Origin: Streptomyces sp. LX-29
GTDB lineage: Bacteria > Actinomycetota > Actinomycetes > Streptomycetales > Streptomycetaceae
DNA: 64,000 nucleotides
NCBI RefSeq assembly: GCF_029541745.1
Contig: NZ_CP089746.1
Span: 5,775,559 to 5,839,558, forward strand
Reading direction: 5' to 3'
Shown piece by piece: positions 1 through 7,897 of this stretch (position 1 is its first letter; each line of letters begins with the position of its first letter). Under the pieces are notes generated by a model, which was not told where the DNA came from, made no database searches, and saw nothing but the letters and a program-made list of their open reading frames with translations. A program made the translations under genes and the position numbers.

Positions 1-198
1 TCCGAGGCCAGCCAGCGCAGCCCGCTCGGCCTGGTGGACGCCGCGCACTGGGCCACCGAGTGGCCCTGGACCGAGCAGGCCGCCGCCCAGCTCGACGAGA
101 TCTCTGACCGACACGGCTGGGGGCTGCGCACCCATGTCTCCCGTACGGTCACCGACCCCTGGACCGCCCACGCGGCGTCCTCCGCTGTCCCTCACTAA
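1..198 (+). CDS. Nif3-like dinuclear metal centre protein, C-terminal fragment
   Basis: Frame 1 is open from the window edge to a TAA at 196-198 and gives the last 65 residues of a protein ending in ..SSAVPH. The piece with DAAHWATEWPW looks like the C-terminus of Nif3/YbgI-type proteins, which form toroidal hexamers with a two-metal site; their cellular role is not well defined. The following gene order (C4 zinc-ribbon protein, then RNase H/acid phosphatase) is the one I associate with this gene in Streptomyces, and that supports the call. The N-terminal and metal-ligand parts lie outside the window, so the assignment rests on the tail and on context. Confidence 0.7.
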   Translation, partial: SEASQRSPLGLVDAAHWATEWPWTEQAAAQLDEISDRHGWGLRTHVSRTVTDPWTAHAASSAVPH

Positions 199-214
199 CC
201 ACAGGAGCCCCACA

Positions 215-958
215 CTGAACGCCGCGCCCGCCGACCAGATCCGCCTTCTCGACGTCCAGTCCCTCGACGTCCGTCTCTCGCAGCTCGCCCACAAGCGCAA
301 GACCCTGCCGGAGCACGCCGAGATCGAGACCCTGAACGGCGACCTCACCCAGCTGCGCGACCTGCTGATCGCCGCGCAGACCGAGGAGAGCGACACCGCC
401 CGCGAGCAGACCAAGGCGGAGCAGGACGTGGACCAGGTGCGCCAGCGCGCCGCCCGCGACCAGCAGCGCCTGGACTCCGGCGCCATCACCTCGCCGAAGG
501 ACCTGGAGAGCCTCCAGCACGAGATCGCCTCGCTGGCCAAGCGCCAGGGCGACCTGGAGGACATCGTCCTTGAGGTCATGGAGCGCCGCGAGGCCACGCA
601 GGGGCGGGTCGCCGAGCTGACCGGCCGCGTGGAGTCCGTGCAGGCCAAGGTGAACGACGCGACCGCGCGTCGGGACGCGGCCGCGAAGGAGATCGACGCC
701 GAGGTCGCCACCATCACCAAGGAGCGCGAGGTCGTCGCCGGGTCCATCCCGGCCGACCTGCTGAAGCTCTACGACAAGCTGCGCGCCCAGCAGGGCGGCA
801 TCGGCGCGGCCCGGCTCTACCAGCGGCGCTGTGAGGGCTGCCGGCTGGAGCTCAACATCACGGAGATCAACGAGGTGCGCGCCGCCGCCGCCGACGCCGT
901 GGTGCGCTGTGAGAACTGCAGCCGCATCCTGGTCCGCACGCCCGAGTCGGGGCTGTGA
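215..958 (+). CDS. C4-type zinc-ribbon coiled-coil protein (zf-RING_7 type)
   Basis: A protein of about 247 residues. It has a long Glu/Arg/Ala-rich helical, coiled-coil-like middle and a C-terminal zinc ribbon with two CxxC knuckles (CEGC and CENC, about 20 residues apart). Proteins of this class are thought to bind nucleic acid or act as adaptors; no enzymatic role is known to me. The frame is open further upstream, but the best start is the CTG at 215. It is 7 nt after an AGGAG (203-207), begins the typical (M)NAAPADQIRLL sequence, and avoids a long overlap with the upstream gene. The stop overlaps the GTG start of the next gene (GTGA, 955-958), which indicates translational coupling. Confidence 0.85.
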   Translation: MNAAPADQIRLLDVQSLDVRLSQLAHKRKTLPEHAEIETLNGDLTQLRDLLIAAQTEESDTAREQTKAEQDVDQVRQRAARDQQRLDSGAITSPKDLESLQHEIASLAKRQGDLEDIVLEVMERREATQGRVAELTGRVESVQAKVNDATARRDAAAKEIDAEVATITKEREVVAGSIPADLLKLYDKLRAQQGGIGAARLYQRRCEGCRLELNITEINEVRAAAADAVVRCENCSRILVRTPESGL

Positions 959-2217
959 CGGGGCCGTCGAACGTGACGCGTGAACTGATCGTCGAGGCGG
1001 ACGGCGGGTCCCGGGGCAACCCGGGGCCCGCCGGTTACGGCGCCGTCGTGATCGACGCGGCCACCGGCGAGACGCTCGCCGAGGCCGCCGAGTACATCGG
1101 CCGCGCCACCAACAACGTCGCCGAGTACCGCGGGCTGATCGCCGGCCTGCGTGCTGCCCACGCCCTCGCGCCGGACGCGCGGGTGCGGGTCCGCATGGAC
1201 TCGAAGCTCGTCGTCGAGCAGATGTCGGGCCGCTGGAAGATCAAGCACCCCGACATGCGGCCGCTGGCCGCCGAGGCGGCGACGATATTCCCGGCCTCCG
1301 GCCAGGTGTCCTACGAGTGGATCCCGCGCTCGCAGAACAAGGCGGCGGACCGGCTCGCCAACGAGGCCATGGACGCGGGCGCCAAGGGCGGCCAGTGGCA
1401 GCCCAAGCGCGGCGCCGCGGCGCCGACGGTTGTGGGGGCGGGCGCCGAGCCGGGCGCCGCGGTCGGTTCGCGCGCGTCCGTCGCGTCCGTCACGTCCGCC
1501 GTGGCCGCGGACCCCACGTCGGAGGCGGCGCTGGCCGCCGAGCGGCCGCAGACCCCGCCGGTGGGCTGGGCCGCGCCCGCCGACCTCGGGGCGCCCACCA
1601 CCTTCGTGCTGCTGCGGCACGGGGAGACGGCGCTCACCCCGCAGAAGCGCTTCTCGGGCAGCGGCGCCCAGGGCACCGACCCCGAGCTGTCGCCCGCCGG
1701 CCGCCGCCAGGCCGAGCAGGTCGCGGCCGCGCTCGCCGCGCGGGGCACCATCCAGGCCGTCGTCACCTCGCCGCTGCGCCGCTGCCAGGAGACCGCCCAT
1801 ACGGTGGCCGCCCGCCTCGGTCTCGACGTGCGCGTCGACGAGGGGCTGCGCGAGACCGACTTCGGGGCCTGGGAGGGGCTGACCTTCGCGGAGGTGCGCG
1901 AGCGCCACCCCGAGGACCTGGACGCCTGGCTGGCGTCGGCCAAGGCCGCCCCGACCGGCGGCGGCGAGAGCTTCGCGACGGTCTCCCGCCGCGTGGCGCT
2001 CTCCCGCGACAAGCTCATCGCGCGGTACGCGGGCAAGACGGTCCTTCTCGTCACGCATGTCACGCCGGTCAAGACGCTGGTGCGGCTCGCCCTCGGCGCG
2101 CCGCCGGAGTCGCTCTTCCGCATGGAGCTGTCGGCCGCGTCGCTGTCGGCGGTGGCGTACTACGCGGACGGCAACGCCAGTGTGCGGCTGTTGAACGACA
2201 CCTCGCACCTGCGCTAG
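955..2217 (+). CDS. Bifunctional RNase HI / histidine-type acid phosphatase
   Basis: 420 residues in two domains. Residues 1-140 are an RNase HI-like fold: EADGGSRGNPGPAGYG carries the first catalytic Asp, NVAEYRGLI the Glu and MDSKLVVEQMSG the next Asp. It is expected to cut RNA in RNA:DNA hybrids. After an Ala-rich linker (about 150-205), residues 210-420 are a histidine phosphatase/phosphoglycerate-mutase fold: LRHGETALT has the phosphorylated His, followed by the SPLRRCQETA arginine motif, ETDFGAWEG and the second His in THVTPVK. Mycobacterial and Streptomyces homologues of this fusion are described as RNase H plus alpha-ribazole/acid phosphatase activity. The GTG start at 955 overlaps the preceding stop; GTG 973 is an alternative. 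Confidence 0.9.
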   Translation: MTGPSNVTRELIVEADGGSRGNPGPAGYGAVVIDAATGETLAEAAEYIGRATNNVAEYRGLIAGLRAAHALAPDARVRVRMDSKLVVEQMSGRWKIKHPDMRPLAAEAATIFPASGQVSYEWIPRSQNKAADRLANEAMDAGAKGGQWQPKRGAAAPTVVGAGAEPGAAVGSRASVASVTSAVAADPTSEAALAAERPQTPPVGWAAPADLGAPTTFVLLRHGETALTPQKRFSGSGAQGTDPELSPAGRRQAEQVAAALAARGTIQAVVTSPLRRCQETAHTVAARLGLDVRVDEGLRETDFGAWEGLTFAEVRERHPEDLDAWLASAKAAPTGGGESFATVSRRVALSRDKLIARYAGKTVLLVTHVTPVKTLVRLALGAPPESLFRMELSAASLSAVAYYADGNASVRLLNDTSHLR

Positions 2218-2769
2218 CCGCTCACGCGGGCGGCGACGGCGTCCTCGACCGGGATGGCCTCGCGCTCGCAGACAGCCGCTTCACGCGCGCGGCGACGGCC
2301 GCGCGGAAGCGCGGTGGTCGCGCGAGAACGAGGCCCGCGTGAGACCGCGGTACGTGGTGGCGGCGTGGGAACCCGGGGCCGCGGGAATGCGATGGCCGCG
2401 CGGGAAAGCAGTGGCCGCGCGGGACTCAGCCCAGCGCGGTCGCCGCGCGGGCGTGGCGTTCGATCGTGGGCCACGTCCCGCTCGCACGGCGCGGGATACC
2501 CGGTGGCGCCGGGTAGGGACCGGAGGCCGGCCGTGGCGGTGGCACCCTCCAGCTGCCGCCCACGTCCCGCTCGCACGGCGCGGGATACCCGGTGGCGCCG
2601 GGCAGAGATCCGGAGATCGGCCGTGGCGGTGGCACCCTCCAGCCGTCGCCCACGCGGCCCCCGTTCGGCAGGGCGAGGTGGCCCGGTGCGGAGCCCGCGG
2701 TGATCCCACCGGTGGGGCGCACCGCGGAGTGGGGGACGCGGACGGAGGCGAGGGAGGCCCGGCGTGGGG
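2218..2769. other. 552-bp intergenic region with no convincing gene
   Basis: This gap lies between two genes with convergent ends. It is extremely GC-rich, with many CGCGCGG and CGGCGG words. Several frames are open, but their translations are Arg/Ala/Pro/Gly strings without a ribosome-binding site or recognisable motif. The only structure I can define is the pair of direct repeats listed next. It may be degraded coding sequence or spacer. Confidence 0.5.
2472..2650. repeat. Tandem direct repeat, about 89 bp x 2
   Basis: The copy beginning CACGTCCCGCTCGCACGG at 2472 is repeated from 2561. The matching spans cover the motifs GCGGGATACCCGGTGGCGCC and GCCGTGGCGGTGGCACCC with a few substitutions between copies. 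The unit length is 89-90 bp and it lies in the non-coding gap before yaaA. The unit is not a multiple of three, which fits non-coding DNA. Function unknown. Confidence 0.8.
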
Positions 2770-3567
2770 CTAGAGCTCGGTCACGATCACGTCCAGCGAC
2801 CAGGTGGTGCCGGCCTTCGCCGGGGCGGTGGCCTCCACCGCGTACCCGAGGTCGCGCAGCGCGGTCACCAGCTCCGCGGGTCCGGCCGGCGCCGTGCCCG
2901 ACGTCAGCAGCTCCCGGACCAGCCGCCCCTTCGTCGCCTTGTTGAAGTGGCTGACCACCGACCGCTTCTCGACCCCTGCCACGATCTTCGACTGGAGGAC
3001 CCGCACCGTCGCCGTACGCCCCGCGACCTCACCCTTCGGCCGCCAGGCCGTCGCGTACGCGGCCGAGCGCAGATCGAGCACCAGCCCGCCGCCGGCGGCC
3101 TCGGGCAGCACGTCGGCCAGCGGGGTGCGCCAGTAGGCGCCGAGCGCGCCGAGGCCGGGCAGCTTGACCCCCATCGAGCAGCGATACGAGGGGATGGGGT
3201 CGCCGATCCGCACCGCGCCCCACAGCCCGGAGAAGACCAGCAGCGAGCGCTCCGCCCGCCGCCGGGCGGCCGCGTCCAGCGTCGCCAGGCCGAGGGCGTC
3301 GTAGAGCACCCCCGTGTAGATCTCCCCGGCCGGGCGGGTGCCCGCGGTGCGCAGCCCGGCGTTCTTGGCGATCTCGCCGCGCAGCCCCTGGCTCAGCCCG
3401 AGCACCTCGGCGGCCTTGTCCTCGTCGCCCCCGCACAGCGCCACCAGCTCGTCGAGCACCCTGGCCCGCGCCTCGGCCAGCCCCGGCAGCGCCAGCGCGT
3501 CCAGCGCCAGCGGTTCGCCGGACCCCTCCCCGGCCTTCCCCTCGGACGGCGGCAGCAGCACGAGCAC
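2770..3567 (-). CDS. yaaA: Peroxide-stress protein YaaA family (DUF328)
   Basis: 265 residues starting MLVLLPPSEGKA, the hallmark N-terminus of the YaaA/DUF328 family. Further family features are AYWRTPLADVL and a C-terminal VVSHFNKATKGRLVREL segment containing the SHFNK motif. In E. coli YaaA limits free intracellular iron and thus oxidative DNA damage after peroxide; it is a cytosolic DNA-binding-fold protein without a known classical enzyme reaction. Length matches the family (about 255-260 residues). The gene is convergent with the RNase H gene across the repeat-bearing gap and divergent from the RNB ribonuclease gene. The ATG start at 3567 is the natural start, since MLVLLPPSEGK is the conserved beginning. 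Confidence 0.9.
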   Translation of the reverse strand: MLVLLPPSEGKAGEGSGEPLALDALALPGLAEARARVLDELVALCGGDEDKAAEVLGLSQGLRGEIAKNAGLRTAGTRPAGEIYTGVLYDALGLATLDAAARRRAERSLLVFSGLWGAVRIGDPIPSYRCSMGVKLPGLGALGAYWRTPLADVLPEAAGGGLVLDLRSAAYATAWRPKGEVAGRTATVRVLQSKIVAGVEKRSVVSHFNKATKGRLVRELLTSGTAPAGPAELVTALRDLGYAVEATAPAKAGTTWSLDVIVTEL

Positions 3568-3732
3568 GGTGTGTCTCCTCGGTGTCGGTGAAATCGGCCC
3601 CCAGGAACCCTACGGGGTCGCGGGAGTCGCGGAGTGCGGTGCGGGGACGCGGGCGGGCCCCAGGCCCGGACCCGGGGCGCTGCCGGCATCGTCGGGAGGC
3701 GGCGGCGTGGTCCCGCGCCTACGCTCGGAGCC

Positions 3733-5391
3733 ATGCCCCGCCGACCCATGCATGTGGCCGAGCCGGCCGGTGCGCCGCTGCGTGCCGCGCTGCACGCGTT
3801 GCGCGGTGAGCTGGGGCTGCCGGCGGGCTTTCCGCCGCACGTGCTGGCGGAGGCCGAGGACGCGGCGGTGCACCCGCGACCGCTGCCGGACCGGGAGGAC
3901 GCCACCGACGTCCCGCTGTTCACCATCGACCCGCCCGGGGCGCGCGACCTGGACCAGGCGATGTACCTGTCCGTACGCCAGACGGGCGGCTTCCGCGTGT
4001 ACTACGCGATCGCGGACGTCGCGGCCTTCGTCGTGCCGGGCGGCGCGCTCGACACCGAGGCCCACCGCCGGGCGCTGACCGTCTACCTGCCGGACGGACG
4101 CATCCCGCTCCACCCCGAGGTGCTGAGCGAGGAGGCCGCGAGCCTGCTGCCCGACGAGGACCGCCCCGCCCTGCTCTGGCAGCTGGACCTCGACGAGTTC
4201 GGCGAGGTGATCTTCACCGACGTACGCCGGGCGCTGGTGCGCAGCCGGGCCCGGCTGGACTACGCGGGGGTGCAGCGCGAGCTGGACGCCGGCGCGGCCG
4301 AGGAACCGCTGTCGCTCCTGCGCGACGTGGGGCTGCTGCGGGAGGAGCTGGAACGGGCCCGCGGCGGTATCTCGCTCACCGTCCCGGAGCAGGAGATCGT
4401 CCCGGTAGGGGCCGACGGCGACGGCGACGGCGGCGCGGGCGGAAGCGGCGAGGCGGGCGACCACGGCGGCCACGGCGGCGGAAGCGGAAGCGGAAGGGGA
4501 AGCGGGAGCCGCGACAGCGCGCGCGGCCACGGGGACCATGGCGGCGCGGCGGGCGGCGCGGTGGGCGGTTACACGCTCGCCTACCGCTCCCCACTCCCCG
4601 TCGAGGGCTGGAACGCGCAGATCTCCCTCATGATCGGCATGGCCGCCGCCGACCTGATGCTGGCCGCCGGGACCGGCATCCTGCGCACGCTGCCCGCCGC
4701 CCCCGACGGCGCTGTCGGCCGGCTGCGCCGCGTGGCGCACGCGCTGGACGTGGAGTGGCCGCACGGCACCTCGTACGCGCAGGTCATCCGCTCCCTGGAC
4801 CCCTCCCACCCGCCGTCCCCGCTCAACGGGGCGCGCCCCGCGCCGCGCGACGTCCCCGCCCACCACGCCGCCTTCCTGCACGAGTGCACGGCCCTGCTGC
4901 GCGGCGCCGGCTACACCCCATTCGACGGCGACCCGCCCGATCCGGCCCGCGCCCGGCACGCCGCCCTGGCCGACGACTACGCGCACTGCACCGCCCCGCT
5001 GCGCCGCCTGGTCGACCGCTACACCGGCGAACTCTGCCTGGCGGCCGCGGCCGGCGTCCGCGTCCCGGACTGGGTCCGGGCCGCCCTCGACGACCTTCCC
5101 GCCGAGATGGCCGCCGGCGCGTCGCGGGCCAACGAGGCCGAGCGCGAGTGTGTGGACCTCATCGAGGCGGCGGTGCTCCGCGACCGGGTCGGCGAGGTCT
5201 TCGACGGCTGTGTGATCGACGTGGCGGAGCGGGATCCCACCCGCGGCACGGTCCAGCTCCACGACCCGGCCGTCGTCGGCCGGCTGGACGGCGACCCGGC
5301 CGGACCGGAGCTGCCGCTGGGCCGGCGGCTGCGGGTCAGGCTGGTGGAAGCCGATCCGGGACGGGCGAAGGCGCGCTTCGTCCCCGCGTAG
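3733..5391 (+). CDS. RNB-domain ribonuclease (RNase II/R family)
   Basis: 552 residues from ATG 3733, although the frame is open upstream. An RNB exoribonuclease domain fills most of the protein. The catalytic block FTIDPPGARDLDQAMYLS at about residues 62-80 carries the Asp cluster that binds Mg2+, followed by YYAIADVAAFV, a LPDGRIPLHPEVLSEEAASLLP segment and C-terminal YAHCTAPLRRLVDRY. Such enzymes degrade RNA 3' to 5'. The N-terminal cold-shock domains of full RNase R are absent, as in the short actinobacterial version. Odd feature: a glycine/histidine/serine-rich low-complexity insert at about residues 225-275 (4410-4560 in DNA) interrupts the domain between a conserved VPEQEIV segment and GYTLAYRSPLPVEGWNAQ. 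Confidence 0.9.
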   Translation: MPRRPMHVAEPAGAPLRAALHALRGELGLPAGFPPHVLAEAEDAAVHPRPLPDREDATDVPLFTIDPPGARDLDQAMYLSVRQTGGFRVYYAIADVAAFVVPGGALDTEAHRRALTVYLPDGRIPLHPEVLSEEAASLLPDEDRPALLWQLDLDEFGEVIFTDVRRALVRSRARLDYAGVQRELDAGAAEEPLSLLRDVGLLREELERARGGISLTVPEQEIVPVGADGDGDGGAGGSGEAGDHGGHGGGSGSGRGSGSRDSARGHGDHGGAAGGAVGGYTLAYRSPLPVEGWNAQISLMIGMAAADLMLAAGTGILRTLPAAPDGAVGRLRRVAHALDVEWPHGTSYAQVIRSLDPSHPPSPLNGARPAPRDVPAHHAAFLHECTALLRGAGYTPFDGDPPDPARARHAALADDYAHCTAPLRRLVDRYTGELCLAAAAGVRVPDWVRAALDDLPAEMAAGASRANEAERECVDLIEAAVLRDRVGEVFDGCVIDVAERDPTRGTVQLHDPAVVGRLDGDPAGPELPLGRRLRVRLVEADPGRAKARFVPA

Positions 5392-5572
5392 CGGCGGCCT
5401 CGCCGGCGGGCGCGCCGACACCGGCCGTGACGAGGTTCCCGATGGTGGCCACCGCCGCGCGAGGGTCCTCGGCGTGGAACCGCAGAGTCCGCACGCCGAC
5501 CCGCGCCCCGAGCGGCCGTACGGCGGTGACGGGGGCGCTCAGCTCGACGGTGACCGTGGTCCGTGCGGCCAC
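5336..5572 (-). CDS. Possible small protein of 78 residues, very tentative
   Basis: An open frame on the minus strand starting MAARTTVTVELSAPV, overlapping the 3' end of the ribonuclease gene by 56 bp. The stretch LRFHAEDPRAAVATI faintly recalls the LRYxxxDPYAVxxTF start of SsgA-like sporulation proteins. The rest of that family is missing, so at best this is a truncated relative. The start lies only 74 bp from the rnpB 5' end on the other strand, leaving little room for a promoter. It could equally be a chance frame in GC-rich DNA. Confidence 0.3.
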   Translation of the reverse strand: MAARTTVTVELSAPVTAVRPLGARVGVRTLRFHAEDPRAAVATIGNLVTAGVGAPAGEAAATRGRSAPSPVPDRLPPA

Positions 5573-5645
5573 CGACAGATCGCGAGCAGCCGCCGCGACC
5601 GTCGGGTACGGCCTCCGCCCCCGACTCGTCTACCATGGTCACCAC

Positions 5646-6055
5646 GGCAGACGAGCCGGGCGGACGGCCGCGTCGGGACTCATGGGTCCCGCCGAGGAAC
5701 GTCCGGGCTCCACAGAGCAGGGTGGTGGGTAACGCCCACCCGGGGTGACCCGCGGGACAGTGCCACAGAAAACAGACCGCCGGGGACCTCGGTCCTCGGT
5801 AAGGGTGAAACGGTGGTGTAAGAGACCACCAGCGCCTGAGGTGACTCAGGCGGCTCGGTAAACCCCACCCGGAGCAAGGTCAAGAGGAGCCGCTTCGCGG
5901 CGGCTCTGCGCGGATGTTCGAGGGCTGCTCGCCCGAGTCCGCGGGTAGACCGCACGAGGCCGGTGGCAACACCGGTCCTAGATGGATGGCCGTCTCTCGA
6001 CGGGCCGCGAGGCCCGCCGATGACAGAACCCGGCGTACAGCCCGACTCGTCTGCC
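5646..6055 (+). ncRNA. rnpB: RNase P RNA (class A), catalytic subunit
   Basis: Recognised from universally conserved RNase P RNA blocks. GAGGAACGTCCGGGCTC (5' strand of P4, near 5695) is matched by the 3' block ACAGAACCCGGCGTACAG (near 6025), and internal GGTGAAACGGTGGTGTAAGAG and GGTAAACCCCACC segments are present. The ends are set by helix P1: GGCAGACGAGCCGGGC at 5646-5661 pairs with GCCCGACTCGTCTGCC at 6040-6055 with one mismatch. The RNA matures the 5' ends of tRNAs together with the RnpA protein. A TACCAT hexamer at 5631-5636 is a plausible -10 box. The last 28 nt are part of a 31-bp sequence repeated at 12886-12916, so this gene is an integration site. Confidence 0.95.
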
Positions 6056-6058
6056 GCC
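6028..6058 (+). repeat. attL-like copy of 31-bp direct repeat, 3' end of rnpB
   Basis: The sequence ACCCGGCGTACAGCCCGACT.. is identical over 31 bp to 12886-12916. The copies diverge immediately outside (A before and C after here; T before and T after at the other end). It includes the 3' strand of P1 of rnpB, so integration leaves the RNA intact. I read it as the left attachment site of the island. Confidence 0.85.
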
Positions 6059-6070
6059 CCTTCGGGGGCA

Positions 6071-6106
6071 GGCCCCTGATCAGGTCTTTTGCCTGGTCAG
6101 GGGGCC
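6071..6106 (+). terminator. Probable rnpB terminator hairpin
   Basis: GGCCCCTGATCAGG (6071-6084) pairs with CCTGGTCAGGGGGCC (6092-6106) around a short T-rich loop, with a one-base bulge. A smaller GCCCC-TTCG-GGGGC hairpin at 6056-6069 precedes it. Both lie just after the rnpB 3' end and within the island side of the attachment repeat, so the present terminator appears to have been brought in by the island. Confidence 0.65.
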
Positions 6107-6305
6107 ACTTTCATCTCCCTGGAGCCGAGTAATCACTGCTCACTCTTTGTGACTGTTTCCGGGTGTTTCTCGGTGCTGTGTGGCGATCCTGTGGCGGTGC
6201 CTGGGCTGCTGAGCCGGTCCAGGTCAGTGCCCTAACTTGAGGCAACGCGTCAAGGACCTCCTCGTCAGCAGGAGGGCTTTGACGCGTTCAGGCTCGGTCA
6301 GGTGT

Positions 6306-6506
6306 CTAGAGCTCGCCGCGCTTCACAGCGTCGACGAAGGACGACCAGCCGTCGGAGGAGAAGACCAGGGCAGGGCCCTCGGGGTTCTTGCTGTCACGGA
6401 CAGGCACGACGCCGGACGGAGAGACGAGGTTTGCGGCGACCTCGACGCACTGGCCGCCGTTGCTGCTGTAGGAGGACTTGAACCAGCGGGGGGAAACGGT
6501 AGTCAC
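6306..6506 (-). CDS. DUF397 family protein
   Basis: 66 residues with the DUF397 signature: W-K-S-SYSSNGGQCVEVA near the N-terminus, V-VRDSK in the middle and a WSSFVDAVKRGEL end. DUF397 proteins are small cytosolic actinobacterial proteins almost always encoded directly after an XRE regulator with a DUF5753 domain; such pairs behave like regulator/partner or toxin-antitoxin-like modules in Streptomyces (Scr1/BldB-type contexts). The start ATG overlaps the stop of the upstream regulator by 4 nt, so the two are co-translated. Confidence 0.9.
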   Translation of the reverse strand: MTTVSPRWFKSSYSSNGGQCVEVAANLVSPSGVVPVRDSKNPEGPALVFSSDGWSSFVDAVKRGEL

Positions 6507-7333
6507 AGGATGCCCTTTCGTGCCTGCTCAATCATGGCCGCGGATGTCGCCTGAGAAAGCGCCTCGGCCTGTAGTTGATGGTAGGCCGTCATCAGAGGCT
6601 GAACGAACCTCATATCGCGCTCTAGCCGCCCTTGCTGTGCAGACTCGGCGTACGCGATATGGGACCGATCGGTGAGGGTGAGCAACGTTACTGGTAGGTC
6701 GAACGCCCTTCGCTCCCCAAGATCGTAGGGAGCCACTTGGAGGATCGTAGAGGGCAGCTCGGCGAACGCGGCAAGCCGGTCCAACTGCGCCGCCATGACT
6801 CGGGTGCCACCCACCACGCGCCGTATGCAGCTCTCGTCAAGAACCACGTGCACCAGTGGTGCGGGAGTCCGATCCAGCGACGCCTGCCGTCGAGCGAGGA
6901 GCGTTAGCCGTTCCTCTGCCTGCTGTTCCGTGATCGCTCCGCGCCGCACGGCACCCGTCGTGATGGCTGCGGCGTACTCCGGTGTCTGAAGCAACCCCGG
7001 AATGATGCCCAGCTCAAAGAGCCTGATCTCTGCCGCGCGTACCTCATGAGCAACGAACTCGGGGAATCCCTCAAGTATCGCGGTGTGCCATACGGCCCGC
7101 CCCCGACGTTCGAGCTGATCCCCCGTGCCAAGGGCCCTGTCAGCACTTGCCGCGAAGCGGGGAGTTGGAGGACGCCGACCAGTTTCGACGGCGGAGATGT
7201 GCGTTCCGGAGCACCCCATCCGCTCGCCTAGCTCGTCCTGCGTCCAGCCGCGCTCGTCGCGCAACGCGCGTAACCGCTGGCCGAAGCGCTCACCGGGCGA
7301 CCCTTCAGGGTCCAGTTCTTTGCGGTTCACCAT
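6503..7333 (-). CDS. XRE-family regulator with DUF5753 sensor domain
   Basis: 276 residues. Residues 15-70 form an XRE helix-turn-helix (FGQRLRALRDERGWTQDELGERMG, with recognition helix near SGTHISAVETGRR). The rest is a DUF5753-type domain with its usual FELGIIPGLLQTPEYA motif and a late DLPVTLLTL segment. Such proteins bind DNA and act with the downstream DUF397 protein; the ligand of DUF5753 is not known. It lies in the island and is transcribed away from the peptide genes, sharing a 291-bp divergent promoter region with the gene at 7625. It is therefore a candidate regulator of the RiPP locus, though this is inferred from position only. Confidence 0.9.
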   Translation of the reverse strand: MVNRKELDPEGSPGERFGQRLRALRDERGWTQDELGERMGCSGTHISAVETGRRPPTPRFAASADRALGTGDQLERRGRAVWHTAILEGFPEFVAHEVRAAEIRLFELGIIPGLLQTPEYAAAITTGAVRRGAITEQQAEERLTLLARRQASLDRTPAPLVHVVLDESCIRRVVGGTRVMAAQLDRLAAFAELPSTILQVAPYDLGERRAFDLPVTLLTLTDRSHIAYAESAQQGRLERDMRFVQPLMTAYHQLQAEALSQATSAAMIEQARKGIL

Positions 7334-7624
7334 CTAGGCGCCCAACTCCCCGAGCAATCCGCGCAAGTTGAAGACCGCCCGACTGTAGTCCACGCTGGAC
7401 ATCCCTCGGTAGTGAAGGTGCTACGGAGAGGAGTAGCTCAGGAGTCCGATCAGCGGCAGGTGCGTGACGCCCTAGCGACTTCCGCTCAGCCGCGCTGCAT
7501 CTCGCGCAGGCCGCTGAACAGCTCACCACGCTCTGAATCACGCAGATCAACGGCCAGACAAGAACCCCCGCAACCGCGCAACCGGCTCGGGGGCGTGGCC
7601 ACCAACCGCTTGGGAGTTGATGAC
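7334..7624. promoter_or_regulatory. Divergent promoter region between XRE regulator and peptide locus
   Basis: 291 bp separate the two divergently transcribed arms of the island. I see no gene and no long perfect inverted repeat that I would call an operator. Being the only non-coding stretch upstream of both arms, it should hold both promoters. A GGGAG at 7611-7615 serves the gene at 7625. Confidence 0.45.
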
Positions 7625-7897
7625 GTGAACAAACGTACCGTGCTGATCTTCGAATCGGTGCTCGGAAGGCTGCACACATTGGTGCGACGGCGCAGCCCCG
7701 CCCCCGCCCTCGTGCCGCTGAAGGCCCCGGCCAGTGCGACCACCCTCCCGTGCGTGGTGTGGCGGCCGTGGATGGTCAATGGAGAGGGCGTTGCCTTGGT
7801 CCGCCCCTACGTGCTGTCCAGTGAGCACGTGGACGGCCGGGGCAGGCTCGGGGTCAACGAGTGCGCGGGCTGCGAGTCCACGGAGGTTTCGTGGTGA
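7625..7897 (+). CDS. Small conserved-type protein of unknown function, 90 residues
   Basis: Starts at GTG 7625, 8-9 nt after GGGAG; the open frame reaches further upstream without a better start. The middle reads LPCVVWRPWMVNGEGVALVRPYVLSSEHV, resembling small Streptomyces proteins of the VRPYL..EHE type often found next to XRE/DUF397 pairs. The C-terminal half carries two Cys (NECAGCES) that could bind metal. No enzyme motif or membrane segment is visible. The stop overlaps the GTG of the next gene (GTGA, 7894-7897), so the two are translationally coupled. Confidence 0.6.
   Translation: MNKRTVLIFESVLGRLHTLVRRRSPAPALVPLKAPASATTLPCVVWRPWMVNGEGVALVRPYVLSSEHVDGRGRLGVNECAGCESTEVSW

Noticed and set aside
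817..2208. 463-residue minus-strand frame opposite the RNase H/phosphatase
   Set aside because: Antisense shadow; Arg/Gly/Leu-rich with no motif, while the plus strand has both catalytic domains.
2254..2773. Several overlapping frames in the gap before yaaA
   Set aside because: All are low-complexity Arg/Ala/Gly/Pro products running through an 89-bp duplication, with no start signals.
6028..6058. tRNA 3' end as the island attachment site
   Set aside because: The sequence is the 3' strand of RNase P RNA helix P1, shown by pairing with 5646-5661 and by the preceding P4 block; no tRNA cloverleaf can be drawn.
5914..6132. Small protein frames across rnpB
   Set aside because: They lie inside a structural RNA gene and have no ribosome-binding sites.
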